Assembly (NCBI GenBank): GCA_005879655.1
Contig: VBJK01000067.1
Location: 1-22,317, forward strand
Length of the DNA stretch: 22,317 nt
Direction of reading: 5' to 3'
Source: Chloroflexota bacterium
GTDB lineage: Bacteria > Chloroflexota > Ktedonobacteria > Ktedonobacterales > Ktedonobacteraceae
Part shown: piece after piece, positions 1 through 9,241 of the stretch
Numbering within the stretch: the first letter of the stretch is position 1
How the letters are laid out: each line of letters starts with the position of its first letter
Position numbers and translations under genes: made by a program
Notes under the pieces: model-generated
Seen by the model: the letters and a program-made list of their open reading frames with translations, nothing else
What the model was told of the DNA's origin: nothing
Databases searched by the model: none

Positions 1-1328
1 GTGTCAAGCCCATAAAGAATACACCAAGTGTTTCCTTTTGCGTCTAACGTAATTTTTTCCTCTGGCAATCCAAATGGTATTTGAGCAAAAGTTGTCGTTA
101 ATTCTCTTTGAGCTTCTGACACAAGCTCGATTTCATCAGCGTTTGGGAGACGATACTCCTTGCCATACTGACCATTCACAATCACTGCTGTCATAGTAGT
201 CCCTAATCGATCTCCTAGCCCTTCCTGCTGCAAACTCTCTCTAGTGATGATCGTATCGCAGCAAGGACAGGTGACGCCAGAATGAGACATAGTGCCACCA
301 GCCAGTTGCTTATCGTACTCACGCTTCTGTGCAGAACTGCCCTTGGACAGAGAAGGAGCATCGTTTTGCACGCCAAAGACAACACCTGTTCTCTCAGTAT
401 TTGGTTCCATCGTCAGCACCACGCGCTTGTTGTCTTTCTTGCAGAGCCAGCGGGTTTTGAGAAGGGGAACAGTTGCACGACAGTTCTTACAGGTGACAGT
501 ACGCGCCCAGAGGTAGGCGACCGTGGGCTTACCGTCTACAGTCGGGTAGAAACGAGCAAGATCAGTCTTGGCCTGCTGCAATACCCACCAGCCCCAGGCG
601 CGAACATGCCAAGCAAGATCGGCTTCGATGGAGGCTACATGAGTCTGGATGCCGGTCAATTGTGGCTGAGATGTCTGGTTTGTTTGCAAACCAAGGGACG
701 CGAGTTGTATCTCCAGAGCTGCTCCCTTCAAGCCTTTGGCCTTGAAATAGGCTTCCATAAAGTCGCGTGATTGGCACACAAAATCTGGCAATGAACGCAG
801 TTGGTTTGCAAGCCGCTGGGGATACTCCAGGGTGCATTTGAGAATGAACCAGGCCACTGGGTTGATGTCTATCGCCGTAACTTCACAGCCCAGACGCATC
901 GCTTCTAGCGGGATAGCGCCGCCACCAGCAAAGGGATCGAGAATCCTGGGAGCACGCCCTCCATAGGCTTCGCGGATTTTGTCGCGGAACCACTGTATGT
1001 CTGCATTGGATTCGCGTCCCCAGTGAAGAATACCGTCCTCAGTCTCGACCGTGACCTGCTCCTCAACATGTCCATTAGGCAGCTTTTTCTTCTTGATGCG
1101 CTCGACGATATGGCCCGCCAACTTCTCCCAGATTATTTTCCGCTCTTCATCGTTGCCGGGGTCAGGCAAGAGCGTGGCGATAAGCGCAGCCCGGCAAGCA
1201 GCTAGTGGCCGACGTGCAGGCCAGGTGTGCAGGGTGGAGATATGACCATGCCGCACGTTTTTCTCGTGAACCGAGTCCAGCGAGGTCTGTTTGAGGGGAA
1301 AATCAACTTCAATGAGGCGCTTATCCAT
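1..1328 (-). CDS. DUF1156-type adenine-specific DNA methyltransferase, C-terminus beyond window
   Basis: The reading frame is open without a stop from an ATG at 1328-1326 to the left edge (442 codons read). The N-terminus has the DUF1156 signature near residues 17-50 (HGHISTLHTWPARRPLA). A SAM-binding motif I (DPFAGGG, 131-137) is followed by an acidic strand end (DINP, 154-157). Cysteines at 280, 283 and 296 and a CPCC cluster at 354-357 fit the zinc ribbon of COG1743 methylases. The catalytic NPPY-type motif is not seen and should lie in the missing part, since the family is usually 900 residues or more. Its start overlaps the helicase stop by 8 nt (ATGGATAA), so the two are probably translationally coupled. 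Inferred role: adenine methylation marking self DNA in a helicase-containing anti-phage system. It could be DISARM DrmMI or a DUF1156/DUF499-type defence methylase. Confidence 0.88.
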   Translation of the reverse strand, partial: MDKRLIEVDFPLKQTSLDSVHEKNVRHGHISTLHTWPARRPLAACRAALIATLLPDPGNDEERKIIWEKLAGHIVERIKKKKLPNGHVEEQVTVETEDGILHWGRESNADIQWFRDKIREAYGGRAPRILDPFAGGGAIPLEAMRLGCEVTAIDINPVAWFILKCTLEYPQRLANQLRSLPDFVCQSRDFMEAYFKAKGLKGAALEIQLASLGLQTNQTSQPQLTGIQTHVASIEADLAWHVRAWGWWVLQQAKTDLARFYPTVDGKPTVAYLWARTVTCKNCRATVPLLKTRWLCKKDNKRVVLTMEPNTERTGVVFGVQNDAPSLSKGSSAQKREYDKQLAGGTMSHSGVTCPCCDTIITRESLQQEGLGDRLGTTMTAVIVNGQYGKEYRLPNADEIELVSEAQRELTTTFAQIPFGLPEEKITLDAKGNTWCILYGLD

Positions 1329-4300
1329 AGAATGTATCCTCTTCTGCTGCGGCAAAAATAGCTCCTTCGTTGATCACAAAGCGTTTCCTTTCATTTACTA
1401 GCAGCTTCTTAAATGGGTTTTGTACACGACACAGCCTGGGCTGAGGTTTGGCACACTCAAAGACGGTATAGAGCCAGTAACGGTCCTGTAACTGGCAAGC
1501 CTGGATGTACTCGTTTTCGGTCAGTTCAACCGTGCCAAAACCAGCGCGCCCTTTGACCTCTATGGCTATATGCTCACCTGATGGTCGTCGTGACCAGAGG
1601 TCAAAGCCAGGCCATGCGCCCAGACCAGCCTCCATGGCCCGCTCAGCCGTTGAAACATCCTGCACAACAGCGCCAAGAGCTTCTTCATATGCCCGTGCAA
1701 CCTGTACCGCAATGGCTTCGATCGTGGCATCGTAGCGCAGGCGATCTTCAGGGTCACTCGATGGTATCACCAGTGCATGAGCCAGGAAGGTCATCTCTCC
1801 CGGCACAATAAGTGTCGGTTCGCGCTCGATGACCTCTATGGCTTCTTTTTTGCGATCAGCCAGTTCTTTCTGACGCTGCTTCACCCTGGTCAGTTCCCCT
1901 TTGGCGTGCCTATCTCCCTGGTCGGCCTTCTCTTTCTGTTTTTTGCGCAACTCGGCCAGATCAGCAGCCTGATAGATAAAACTTCGTTCGAGGAACTCTT
2001 TGCGCTGCGCCATGTCGCTCAGCAGTGTTTGGCGGTGCTCCCGTGCGATGTTCTCAACAACCTGTTCTCGCACAAATACAGCCGCACGTGCACTGGCTTC
2101 ATCGGCGCTGGCGGCAAAACTGACCAGAGATGGGGGCAGATCAGTGCAGCCACGCAGCAAGAGCAGGTGTTCTGGCGAGCACACCTCAATAGCACCATCT
2201 TGCCATTGCTTGAGACCAATTAAACGCGACTCCAGTGTTTCGCTTCGTTTGAACGGACGTAGCGTTGGGTCAGCCATGCGTATCACCGTGACTTGAACAA
2301 GGTGGAAGAAGTAAGCTTGCTCTCTTGTTGGATCAATGAAGATCGCACCCCGCAGCGCATCTTCCGCAAAGCGATCGCAGATATAGGCCCGGAAGCGATC
2401 AAAGACTGGCTCTCCAGGATGCAGAAAGATGACCTGTTGCTCACTGTTGGGATGAGAGATGGTACAGTTCTCACGTACCTCTGGTGCATAGCGTTCCAAT
2501 GCTGGCAGGAGCCAGTCGAGTCGTCCTGGCTTGAGAGGACGGAAGGCAAAGAAGCCTTGAAGATCTCCCTCGATGCCAATCTCGACCAAGGGAGTACTCT
2601 TTTCCAGGAAACGACCGACATAGCCAGGTAACAGACGACGGCAGGTCTCTTGTTCTACCGTTTGCGTCAGACGAGGTAACTCACTCTTGACTGCTCCACC
2701 ATGACCGTCCTTGCCATAAAGCACATTCTGAGTGGTCTGCCATGCCATGACCTGCTCTTTGGTCAATGTTCCCTCAATGCGACGTTCCACGGCTACAACA
2801 TTTCCAGTGATGACTTGCTCCATATAGTCGCGTAGAGAGATTCCCTCGAAGAGTTTGCCGATCACGTCAAAAACTTTGTCGGTATCTAAATCTTTGCGAA
2901 TCTTCTCCAATTTCTCAAGCAGTGTTTTCATAACGCGCCCCTCACGCGTCTTTCCAGCGACCAGATTAATGATATGCACACTGGAATGCTTTTGCCCAAA
3001 GCGATGGATACGTCCCATGCGTTGCTCTAAGCGAGCTGGGTTCCAAGGGATATCGAAGTTGACCATCAACCAGCAGACCTGGAGATTAATGCCTTCGCCT
3101 GCTGCATCAGTCGCTACCAGATATTTAGCTCCCCCCTGCTCTAGCGGTTTGCGGAAGTGCATCACCTGTGCCTCACGCTCCCGATAGTTCATCCCACCAT
3201 GAATCTGGGCAACTTGATCGGTGTATCCGAGTCCACTCAGGCGGCGTACCAGGGAATCGAGCGTATCGCGGTGTTCGGTGAAGAGAATCATCTTTTCTCG
3301 GCTGTATTGCGGATCAAGCAGGACTTCACGCAACTTCTCAAACTTCGACTCATTGCCAGCTTCGTAGACCCGACGCGCAAGATGGCACAGATACTCTACC
3401 TGCCGCAACTCGGTTTCTAACTCAGCCAACGTAGCAGCGACGACAGCCTCAAGGGCCTCGCCTTCCACAACCTCATTCTCTTCCTGGTCAGCTTCCGCCT
3501 CTTCTTCATCGCCAGTTTTTTCATCAAAGACATCACCGAGCTTATCCAGTTCCATCTGTGTCACTTTGAGTTTGGCCGGATTCAGTTTGCCTGAACGCAT
3601 CGCCTCCACAAGTAGCAAAAGCTTCTGCTGGCGGCGTTCAAAGGAGCGCAAGAGGGCATAGGTGGAACTGGCGAGACGGCGCTGAAAGACGCTCATTGCG
3701 AGCCTGGCAGCTGAACGATTGAGCACCTCAGCTCGGTTGTAATAGGTCTGAATATAGCTTGTTGTCTCATCGTAGAGGCGCTGTTCGCTCACTTCGCCGC
3801 TGTTCAAAAGGTAGCTCATGGTATGGCAGTAGCGCGGTGGGTAGATCGGCTTGCCATCGAAGTAGACCAATTCTTCTTTCATACGGCGCAGGAAATGGCG
3901 GCGGCGAGCATCCAACGGATAGGCATTGAAGGCATCAATGGTAGCCAGAGCATCAGGTTCGAGCAGTCGCCACAGACAATAGTAAGGGTAATCCTTCCCC
4001 ATATGAGGAGTTGCTGTGAGCAGAAGGAGATGCTGGCAACTCCAAGGCAATGACCAGCGCTCGACTTCAGACGGGATACCCGCTAGAGCCTCGGCCAGAC
4101 GATAGCGGTCGGTCTTGCGCAGACGCAGGTCCGGCTCACGATCAGCCGCCAGTTTATGTGCTTCATCAAAAACGACGAGATCATAGGGGACAACATCTGG
4201 CTCCTGTAGACGCGAAAACATCGCATCTCCACGTAGGGTATCCACACTGACAATGAGCATATCGCTGGTGGCTTGCGTGAATGGGTTGCCTATTTTTGCA

Positions 4301-4740
4301 TCATTGCCATTGACAATGGTAAAAGAGAGGTTGAAGAGCGTGCGCATTTCATGCTCCCAGTTGCCAACCAACCCAGCCGGGGGAACAATAAGGACTCGTG
4401 AGATGAGCCGCCGGGTCAACATCTCTCGCAGGTAGAGCCCCGTCATAATCGTCTTTCCTGCACCAGCATCGTCAGCTAACAAGAAACGGAGACGGCTCTG
4501 ATGAAGCATATGATCATAGACTGCAATACGCTGATGGGGTAATGGCTCGATCTGCGCTATTTCAGTGGCAAAAGCAGGATTAAACAGGTGCCCATATGTC
4601 AGCCGTTCACCTTCAACCACGACCTGCACAATGTCCGGGTCAGTAGTGAAATCAATGGAAGGAGGAACTACGACTGGGCGACTCGTATAGGCGACCCCGG
4701 ACTCATAGACTTTCCCCTTCGCGGGAGTTTTTTTCTTCAC
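1321..4740 (-). CDS. SNF2-family helicase with C-terminal DUF3883 domain (DISARM DrmD-like)
   Basis: This 1139-residue protein has an SNF2/RAD54-type ATPase core: Walker A GAGKT at 93-97, DEAH box at 192-195, TAT motif III at 242-244, and a C-terminal helicase lobe with ATDAAGEGINLQ (543-554) and QRMGRIHRFGQ (573-583). A strongly acidic linker lies at about 407-430. The last 95 residues contain the EVKG motif of DUF3883, a nuclease-like fold found on defence helicases. The start is GTG at 4740-4738: the codon two before it is a TGA stop and no earlier start exists; an AAGG lies about 10 nt upstream. It is the first gene of a leftward operon with the methylase. Size, SNF2 core and methylase neighbour match class 1 DISARM DrmD; other DUF3883 helicases of defence islands look similar. 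No frameshift or missing motif was seen. Confidence 0.9.
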   Translation of the reverse strand: MKKKTPAKGKVYESGVAYTSRPVVVPPSIDFTTDPDIVQVVVEGERLTYGHLFNPAFATEIAQIEPLPHQRIAVYDHMLHQSRLRFLLADDAGAGKTIMTGLYLREMLTRRLISRVLIVPPAGLVGNWEHEMRTLFNLSFTIVNGNDAKIGNPFTQATSDMLIVSVDTLRGDAMFSRLQEPDVVPYDLVVFDEAHKLAADREPDLRLRKTDRYRLAEALAGIPSEVERWSLPWSCQHLLLLTATPHMGKDYPYYCLWRLLEPDALATIDAFNAYPLDARRRHFLRRMKEELVYFDGKPIYPPRYCHTMSYLLNSGEVSEQRLYDETTSYIQTYYNRAEVLNRSAARLAMSVFQRRLASSTYALLRSFERRQQKLLLLVEAMRSGKLNPAKLKVTQMELDKLGDVFDEKTGDEEEAEADQEENEVVEGEALEAVVAATLAELETELRQVEYLCHLARRVYEAGNESKFEKLREVLLDPQYSREKMILFTEHRDTLDSLVRRLSGLGYTDQVAQIHGGMNYREREAQVMHFRKPLEQGGAKYLVATDAAGEGINLQVCWLMVNFDIPWNPARLEQRMGRIHRFGQKHSSVHIINLVAGKTREGRVMKTLLEKLEKIRKDLDTDKVFDVIGKLFEGISLRDYMEQVITGNVVAVERRIEGTLTKEQVMAWQTTQNVLYGKDGHGGAVKSELPRLTQTVEQETCRRLLPGYVGRFLEKSTPLVEIGIEGDLQGFFAFRPLKPGRLDWLLPALERYAPEVRENCTISHPNSEQQVIFLHPGEPVFDRFRAYICDRFAEDALRGAIFIDPTREQAYFFHLVQVTVIRMADPTLRPFKRSETLESRLIGLKQWQDGAIEVCSPEHLLLLRGCTDLPPSLVSFAASADEASARAAVFVREQVVENIAREHRQTLLSDMAQRKEFLERSFIYQAADLAELRKKQKEKADQGDRHAKGELTRVKQRQKELADRKKEAIEVIEREPTLIVPGEMTFLAHALVIPSSDPEDRLRYDATIEAIAVQVARAYEEALGAVVQDVSTAERAMEAGLGAWPGFDLWSRRPSGEHIAIEVKGRAGFGTVELTENEYIQACQLQDRYWLYTVFECAKPQPRLCRVQNPFKKLLVNERKRFVINEGAIFAAAEEDTFYG

Positions 4741-4887
4741 TGTTCACACGCCTTCGACAAAAATAGGAGAGCTATCCACCCTCTAGCTCCTGTTATTCCC
4801 ATCAATGATGCAGTAGATGGTATATCACCTGATGAACTGGCTGGTTTGACAATACAGTTGAAACGTGACATTCATACAGGAGTTTCG

Positions 4888-5313
4888 ATGCGTTCATTGT
4901 ACTCTAGAGAGAGAACAACCGGGAAGCGATGGGTACTTGCTGGTAGGAGATTCATTCCCTATCGTGCATTTGTTTCTGGGCAGACAGCAGTTTATGACAA
5001 GATGGGCTTCCTGTTTCGGAGGTCCCCTCTACTACATGGTCAGGCCAAAAACAAAGCTTGTTGAGAAGAAAATGTTTCCTTACATAGGGGAGGTAACACA
5101 GGAGAGGCTTTTTCCCAAGAGGTGCAGATCCAAGTACAGTTTGCCGATACGCCTCGTCTGCCCCTGATCCCTGGCTATCCATTATCTTCCTTGCTGATTG
5201 ATCCAACGCTTGGCAAATGGTTGCGTGATTGTACTCCTGAAGAGGAACAGCAGCGGCTGCATAGGTTATATGATGCTGTCCATTCTTTGTTGCAAGCATC
5301 TTTGATGATCTGA
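4888..5313 (+). pseudogene. Unrecognised ORF interrupted by one in-frame TGA
   Basis: An ATG at 4888 follows a good ribosome site (AGGAG at 4878-4882) and opens 58 codons ending in TGA at 5062-5064. The same frame then continues without a stop to TGA at 5311-5313 (reading QVQFADTPRLPLIPG, then an acidic segment TPEEEQQRLHRLYDAV). One stop in 142 codons, with natural-looking codons on both sides, suggests one ancestral gene broken by a nonsense mutation. The downstream half could be expressed alone from GTG at 5122 (GGAGAGG at 5101-5107). No family is recognised. It is divergent from the helicase, with about 147 bp between the starts. Selenocysteine read-through is possible in principle but nothing supports it. 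Confidence 0.35.
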
Positions 5314-5558
5314 ACCATTCTAAGCTTTCCATCACTTGAGTATGGCTAGCCGTATTTTATCTCTTCACAATGAAACATCATGAGCCAATGATTACCGATC
5401 AAGAAGGTTCATTCCTCTGCTAGCATCTCGTCGTCGCAGGGTCCTGCACTGTTACCAGCAATGCTCATCTCCTTCTCTCTAAAAGAGCAACGGGAGAAAT
5501 TCAAGGGGTACCAATGATCTTCTGCTCATCAGAATATATGGGGAGGAACAAAAGTATT

Positions 5559-5624
5559 ATGAGGGCTCAAAGATTTAAATTCATTACAGCGGTACATCTT
5601 TTCCTTATGTCAGAAAAGCCTTAG
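5559..5624 (+). pseudogene. N-terminal relic of a Nudix hydrolase
   Basis: A GGAGG at 5542-5546 precedes an ATG and 21 codons whose RFKFITAVHLFLM segment closely resembles the first beta strand of short Nudix hydrolases, where it leads to KVLLLRR and a glycine-rich loop. Here a TAG follows after EKP, and no Nudix box is found downstream in any frame. The rest of the gene has been lost. The remainder of 5314-5683 holds nothing else that I can recognise. Confidence 0.4.
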
Positions 5625-5683
5625 AAAATTATCAGAACGATATTTGGTTTGATAGCGTAGGATGGGATGAGGCTCACTGAGAC

Positions 5684-5888
5684 TCACAAAATTGCCTTCC
5701 CTTGACCAGTGCTGGCGTCGATGGCGTAGATGTTGTGATCATCAGAGCCGATGTTAGAGCACTCCACTCTCTGCCGTTGGCGAGAACCGCACGAAATCAT
5801 GAGTCTGAAAAGCCCAGATCTGATGACCAGTCTTGGTATCGATGGCGTAGACCTTTTTGTCATCAGAGCCGATAGAGACCACATTATT
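5684..5888 (-). pseudogene. Relic of a PQQ-type beta-propeller protein (two blades)
   Basis: The minus strand encodes two copies of a propeller-blade motif in different frames: GSDDKKVYAIDTKTGHQIW, then after a stop and frameshift GSDDHNIYAIDASTG, ending at TGA 5686-5684. The pattern VYAIDxxTGxxxW is typical of PQQ-like (quinoprotein/PknD-type) repeats, which are extracytoplasmic and often fused to Ser/Thr kinases in Ktedonobacteria. Only about 68 codons remain and there is no start, so this is a decayed gene end. Confidence 0.6.
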
Positions 5889-6056
5889 GACGCATCAAGC
5901 GGACCATGCTCATAACTAGCCAGCAAGAGGAGCGCAGAAAGATAAGTCAGCAGCAGTATCGATTCATCACCCAATCTCACAAAGATGATAGAATGAAGGG
6001 TGGCTACACCTACATCTTATTTCACGAGTGCCTTCGACCAAGCCAGAGGAGAACAG

Positions 6057-6842
6057 ATGGTGACGAAAAACGCCGATCAAGCAGAGACAAGCACTCTCGC
6101 CAAAGAGGCGCGATCATCTGCTCTTGCTCATCTGCACCCTAAGTCAGCAGAGCACAAGGAAGAAACTCTGACTGATGGATCACTGGCGTTTTTGCTCGAT
6201 GTCGATAATACCCTGTTGGACAATGATGCCATCAAACACGATTGGAACGAGCAGCTTCACGCCACATTGGGTACCACACTTACCACGAGATTTTGGCAGA
6301 TCTATGAGCAGGTACGCCAAGAGCGAGCCGTGGTTGATATTCCCCAGGCGCTGTCCCGGCTACGCGAGCAAACGCCGAAGAGTGAGCTAGATGAGCAGAC
6401 CTACCAGTATGTACGTTCGCTCTTTTTTGAGTACCCGTTCTCCAACAGGCTCTACCCCGGCGCGATCGAGACCTTGGAGCACCTGCGCACCATGGGCCTC
6501 ACAGTGATTGTTTCCGATGGTGATCCGCTCTTTCAGTCAGAGAAAATCATCAAGAGCCACCTTGCCCAAGCGGTTGAGGGGCGCGTCTTGCTCTTCACGC
6601 ATAAGCAGGAGCACTTCGACGACATTGTGCGGGCCTACACAGCCTCTCACTATGTGATGGTTGATGATCATCCGCAGATCCTGCACGAGAGCAAGCAGAT
6701 CATGGGCAATTGGCTCACCACTGTTTTTGTCAAACAAGGCCACTATGCCACCGATGAGCTGCCGCACGGCTTCATGCCTGATCTCACTGTGCTGCGCATT
6801 GCAGATCTAAGCCACTACCACAAGCAAGAGTTGCTTGGATAG
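6057..6842 (+). CDS. HAD-superfamily hydrolase
   Basis: A predicted soluble phosphatase-like enzyme of 261 residues. Motif I is LLDVDNTLLDND, with the nucleophile and acid aspartates at about 48 and 50. Motif II serine is in VIVSDGD (about 153). Lysine 183 (THKQEHF) fits motif III, and motif IV is the DD pair of VMVDDHP (203-204). The segment between motifs I and II is helical and fits a C1 cap. The start chosen is ATG 6057, with an AGAGGAG site at 6045-6051; a longer GTG start at 6000 has no comparable site. The first 40 residues are polar and unlike the core. The substrate cannot be told from the sequence. It is the one clearly intact gene of known family in a stretch of decayed genes, and it converges on the flavoprotein. 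Confidence 0.85.
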   Translation: MVTKNADQAETSTLAKEARSSALAHLHPKSAEHKEETLTDGSLAFLLDVDNTLLDNDAIKHDWNEQLHATLGTTLTTRFWQIYEQVRQERAVVDIPQALSRLREQTPKSELDEQTYQYVRSLFFEYPFSNRLYPGAIETLEHLRTMGLTVIVSDGDPLFQSEKIIKSHLAQAVEGRVLLFTHKQEHFDDIVRAYTASHYVMVDDHPQILHESKQIMGNWLTTVFVKQGHYATDELPHGFMPDLTVLRIADLSHYHKQELLG

Positions 6843-7001
6843 CAAGCTCAATCGGGTCGTCACAGTCCCTTTGGAAAACTTCTCTGCAAGGCGTGCCACA
6901 TGGTTGTTTCTATGCCAACCAGATCCGATAGCATCACCTCCTGTACACACGTAGAGGACTGCTTGGTGAGCAGATGGCACGGTCTTCACGTCTTTCTAGT
7001 G

Positions 7002-7018
7002 CCTTTCTCCAAGAAAGG
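7002..7018. terminator. Short hairpin between convergent genes
   Basis: A perfect 7-bp stem (CCTTTCT / AGAAAGG) with a CCA loop lies between the convergent HAD and flavoprotein genes. No T-run follows on either strand, so it is at best a weak intrinsic terminator. The rest of 6843-7043 shows nothing recognisable. Confidence 0.25.
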
Positions 7019-7043
7019 ACTTGATGGACTTGTATTCTCTTGT

Positions 7044-7593
7044 TTACTCAAAACGGAGAGCATTGCTCACCTCCCGTAGAGCATCAAGCACTTCATTGAG
7101 AGGGATCATGAGTGGTGATCGATAACGTTCAGGCTCGTGGAGCACACGCACACCACACTCACGCGAACCTAGTAATATTCTTCTGAAAGGCTGGATGGCG
7201 TACGAGGTCCATCTTGAGACAGGGGACAGCAATGACGGGAGATGTTCCACGACCAAGAGCTTCACATAGCAGGCTGACTGCCAGAGTGTCACCAATGCCC
7301 TGTGCCCACTTGTTGATGGTGTTAAATGTAGCTGGCATGACTAGCATGGCATCTGCCTTGGGCAGTGGATCAGCCTCCCATGGCAATTTGTAGTCTGTTC
7401 GCACCACATGCCCACAAGAGCGTGCAAGCATGGGAAGATCCATCCAACGACTCGCTTGAGACGTGGCAATCACACAAACATCCCACCCTGCTGCCTGAAG
7501 TTGAGGTACCACATCCGCCGTCTGTTGCGCTCTTTGAGCAGCACAGACAATCATATACAGGATAGGAGATGGAGTCGAGACATGTTCATTCAT
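7044..7593 (-). pseudogene. Flavoprotein (PF02441-type), frameshifted near its 3' end
   Basis: The first frame reads ILYMIVCAAQRAQQTADVV, then WDVCVIATSQASRW, then PATFNTINKWAQGIGDTLAV. These are the strand, FMN-binding and PATFNTxNKW signatures of the small flavoproteins related to phosphopantothenoylcysteine decarboxylase. It stops after HPAFQKNITRFA at about 7159. The natural ending (RECGVRVLHEPERY through to a stop at 7044) is present in the +1 frame. Removing one base near 7169-7171 would give a normal protein of about 180 residues. The start is ATG 7593, or GTG 7605. Such genes often sit beside XRE/TPR regulators, and a TPR relic does lie just upstream here. It is either a recent pseudogene or a sequencing error. 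Confidence 0.75.
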
Positions 7594-7601
7594 GATACTT
7601 C

Positions 7602-7696
7602 TCACGTAGTAATATATGCCAATGTCGTATCAAGACGCTTTTCTAATGCTTGCACACTCTCGGTTTCCTTCCACGATTCTAATGCCTCTTTGTCTG
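7602..7696 (-). pseudogene. Relic of a small ORF between TPR regulator and flavoprotein
   Basis: The minus strand reads PDKEALESWKETESVQALEKRL and about ten more residues, ending in a TGA that overlaps the alternative GTG start of the flavoprotein. A TAA stands directly before the first codon, and two other frames are open just upstream (7700-7780). It looks like the helical C-terminus of a gene broken by stops or frameshifts. No family is recognised. Confidence 0.3.
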
Positions 7697-7815
7697 GTTA
7701 TGCGAGGCTCGAATGGACTCCCAAAGCTAATTGGAAAAATATCATCAATGAGAAAAAGCCCCGGATCATCAATAGTTTGGAAGAGTCAAAAGGTCGTCAC
7801 GAGATCTGTTCTGGC

Positions 7816-8097
7816 CTATGCTTCCTCGGTTGTTCGCCAGTTCTTGAGCATCAATCCCAGTCGGGCAACGGCTGGTTCCTCTTTATAGGGGCTGGCGCTA
7901 AGCTGGATATAGATATGCTGGACGCGACTTTTGTTGAGTCCCGACTTTAATTTTTTTGCGAGCTGTAGCGCTTCAATGGCAAGTGCAGTAGCCTCTGCAT
8001 AGTGTTTATCTTGTGTCTGTCCTCTGGTTTTTGTTGCACTCACCATCTCTCCCTCCGCACGAACCACTAAAAGGATAAGAGGGAAACATTTGCACAT
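7816..8097 (-). pseudogene. C-terminal relic of a TPR-containing regulator
   Basis: A 93-codon minus-strand frame contains a TPR-like helix pair (YAEATALAIEALQLAKKLKSG) followed by an ending of the form SASPYKEEPAVARLGLML. That ending is typical of the C-termini of XRE-family TPR regulators in Ktedonobacteria and actinobacteria. No helix-turn-helix or further TPR units can be found upstream, so only the tail survives. It lies upstream of, and on the same strand as, the broken flavoprotein, the usual arrangement for these pairs. The ATG at 8097 is just the first available start, not a convincing one. Confidence 0.5.
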
Positions 8098-8497
8098 GCT
8101 CTATACGCATCCAGCACTGAGTGAGGGGCAGGAAATAATGCCTCATCATCTTCTGGTGAGTACTCTCCATATTCGTACCACCAGCACCACGAATTTTTCA
8201 CAGAGCCTCCAACTGATTTTGTAGTAGCATTATACGTCGCATGTATCAAGGCGTGCAAACAGAGAACTGAACTTGAAGTTTCGTTATATTCATCAAGTCT
8301 TGGAAATGAAATAGAAGATAGATATGCTAAAACTGCCAAAGCATGGTATGAGAGTAGTTAGATATTTTCTCACTCAAGCGATGTTGCGCCCACTTAAAGG
8401 CATCGAGACAGAGAAGGGAGAGCTGTACAGGTGAGCCATAACAAGAGTTAGGTATTCTCCGGTTGGCTTTTCCTCAAACGAGAAATCCTCTGATGAA
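8098..8497. other. Stretch without a convincing gene
   Basis: Both strands have open stretches, but neither gives a recognisable protein. The plus strand reads EIEDRYAKTAKAWYESS before a TAG at 8361, in a frame open since about 8125 with no start codon. The minus strand has a 90-codon frame over nearly the same bases. Either may be a remnant. Near 8430-8497 the frame of the glutamate dehydrogenase is open upstream of its first GTG, and reads VRYSP before SSDEVRALA, a faint echo of the missing N-terminus. Confidence 0.4.
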
Positions 8498-9229
8498 GTG
8501 CGCGCCCTGGCTATGTGGATGACCTGCAAATGTGCGGTCGTCAACATTCCCTTCGGTGGGGCCAAAGGTGGCGTTCTCTGTGATCCCTACGCGATGTCGG
8601 CTGCTGAACTTGAGCGGCTCACACGGCGCTATGCCTCCGAAATTACGCTGCTCATCGGTCCCGATAGCGATATTCCGGCCCCAGACATGAATACCAATCC
8701 GCAGATCATGAGCTGGATCATGGATACCTACTCCATGCACAAGGGCTATTCGATTCCAGCCTGCGTCACCGGCAAACCGCTGGCTATCGGTGGCAGCGAA
8801 GGACGGATAGAGGCGACGGCGCGAGGTGTAATGATCATTGCGCGAGAGGCGATGCGCGAGGCTGGCATCAAACCAGAGAACTGTTCTGTCGTCGTCCAAG
8901 GGTTTGGCAATGTTGGCGCTGTCAGTGCCCGTTTAATGGCAGAATTGGGCTGCCGCATTATTGGCGTCAGTGATGTCTCCGGTGCTGTGTATAATCCCAA
9001 AGGCATTGATATCCAATATGCCCTACGTCATGCCAAGGAACATGGAGCGCTACGTGGAATACCGGGCACTGAGGCAATCTCGAATGAAGCTCTGCTCGAA
9101 GTCCCCTGTGATATCCTTATTCCTGCTGCACGCGAAAACCAGCTGACACGTAGCAATACTGGTCGCGTACAGGCCCGTCTGATCATTGAAGGGGCCAATG
9201 GGCCAACTACGCCAGAGGCCGATTCTATG
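8498..9229 (+). pseudogene. Glu/Leu/Phe/Val dehydrogenase, truncated at both ends
   Basis: The frame matches the middle of NAD(P)-dependent glutamate dehydrogenase, which interconverts glutamate and 2-oxoglutarate plus ammonia. It keeps the substrate and catalytic motifs (MWMTCKCAVVNIPFGGAKGG, then DIPAPD) and the Rossmann fold (VVVQGFGNVGAVSA). Homology starts at about residue 90 of a normal enzyme, and the usual first strand and GGxRYHP motif are missing. At the other end it stops at GANGPTTPEAD, so the last 90 or so residues (PDILANAGGV, SYFEW) are absent. The frame then runs on into an unrelated 80-codon ORF. Without the N-terminal part of the substrate domain and the C-terminal helices it should not fold normally. 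GTG 8498 is only the first available start. Confidence 0.75.
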
Positions 9230-9241
9230 AGGAGAACTGCC

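Noticed and set aside
5055..5070. TGA as a selenocysteine codon in the interrupted ORF
   Set aside because: No redox motif or SECIS-like hairpin was recognised, and the host group is not expected to use it by default; a nonsense mutation is simpler.
4952..5335. Minus-strand 127-codon ORF opposite the interrupted plus-strand gene
   Set aside because: No recognisable motifs and no ribosome site; the plus-strand frame has better start signals and continuity.
7408..7950. Plus-strand 180-codon ORF across the flavoprotein and TPR relics
   Set aside because: It is the antisense shadow of sequences with clear flavoprotein and TPR-regulator homology on the minus strand.
8125..8361. Plus-strand open frame reading EIEDRYAKTAKAWYESS at its end
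   Set aside because: It has no start codon, and an equally open minus-strand frame covers the same bases; it may be a remnant but cannot be supported as a gene.
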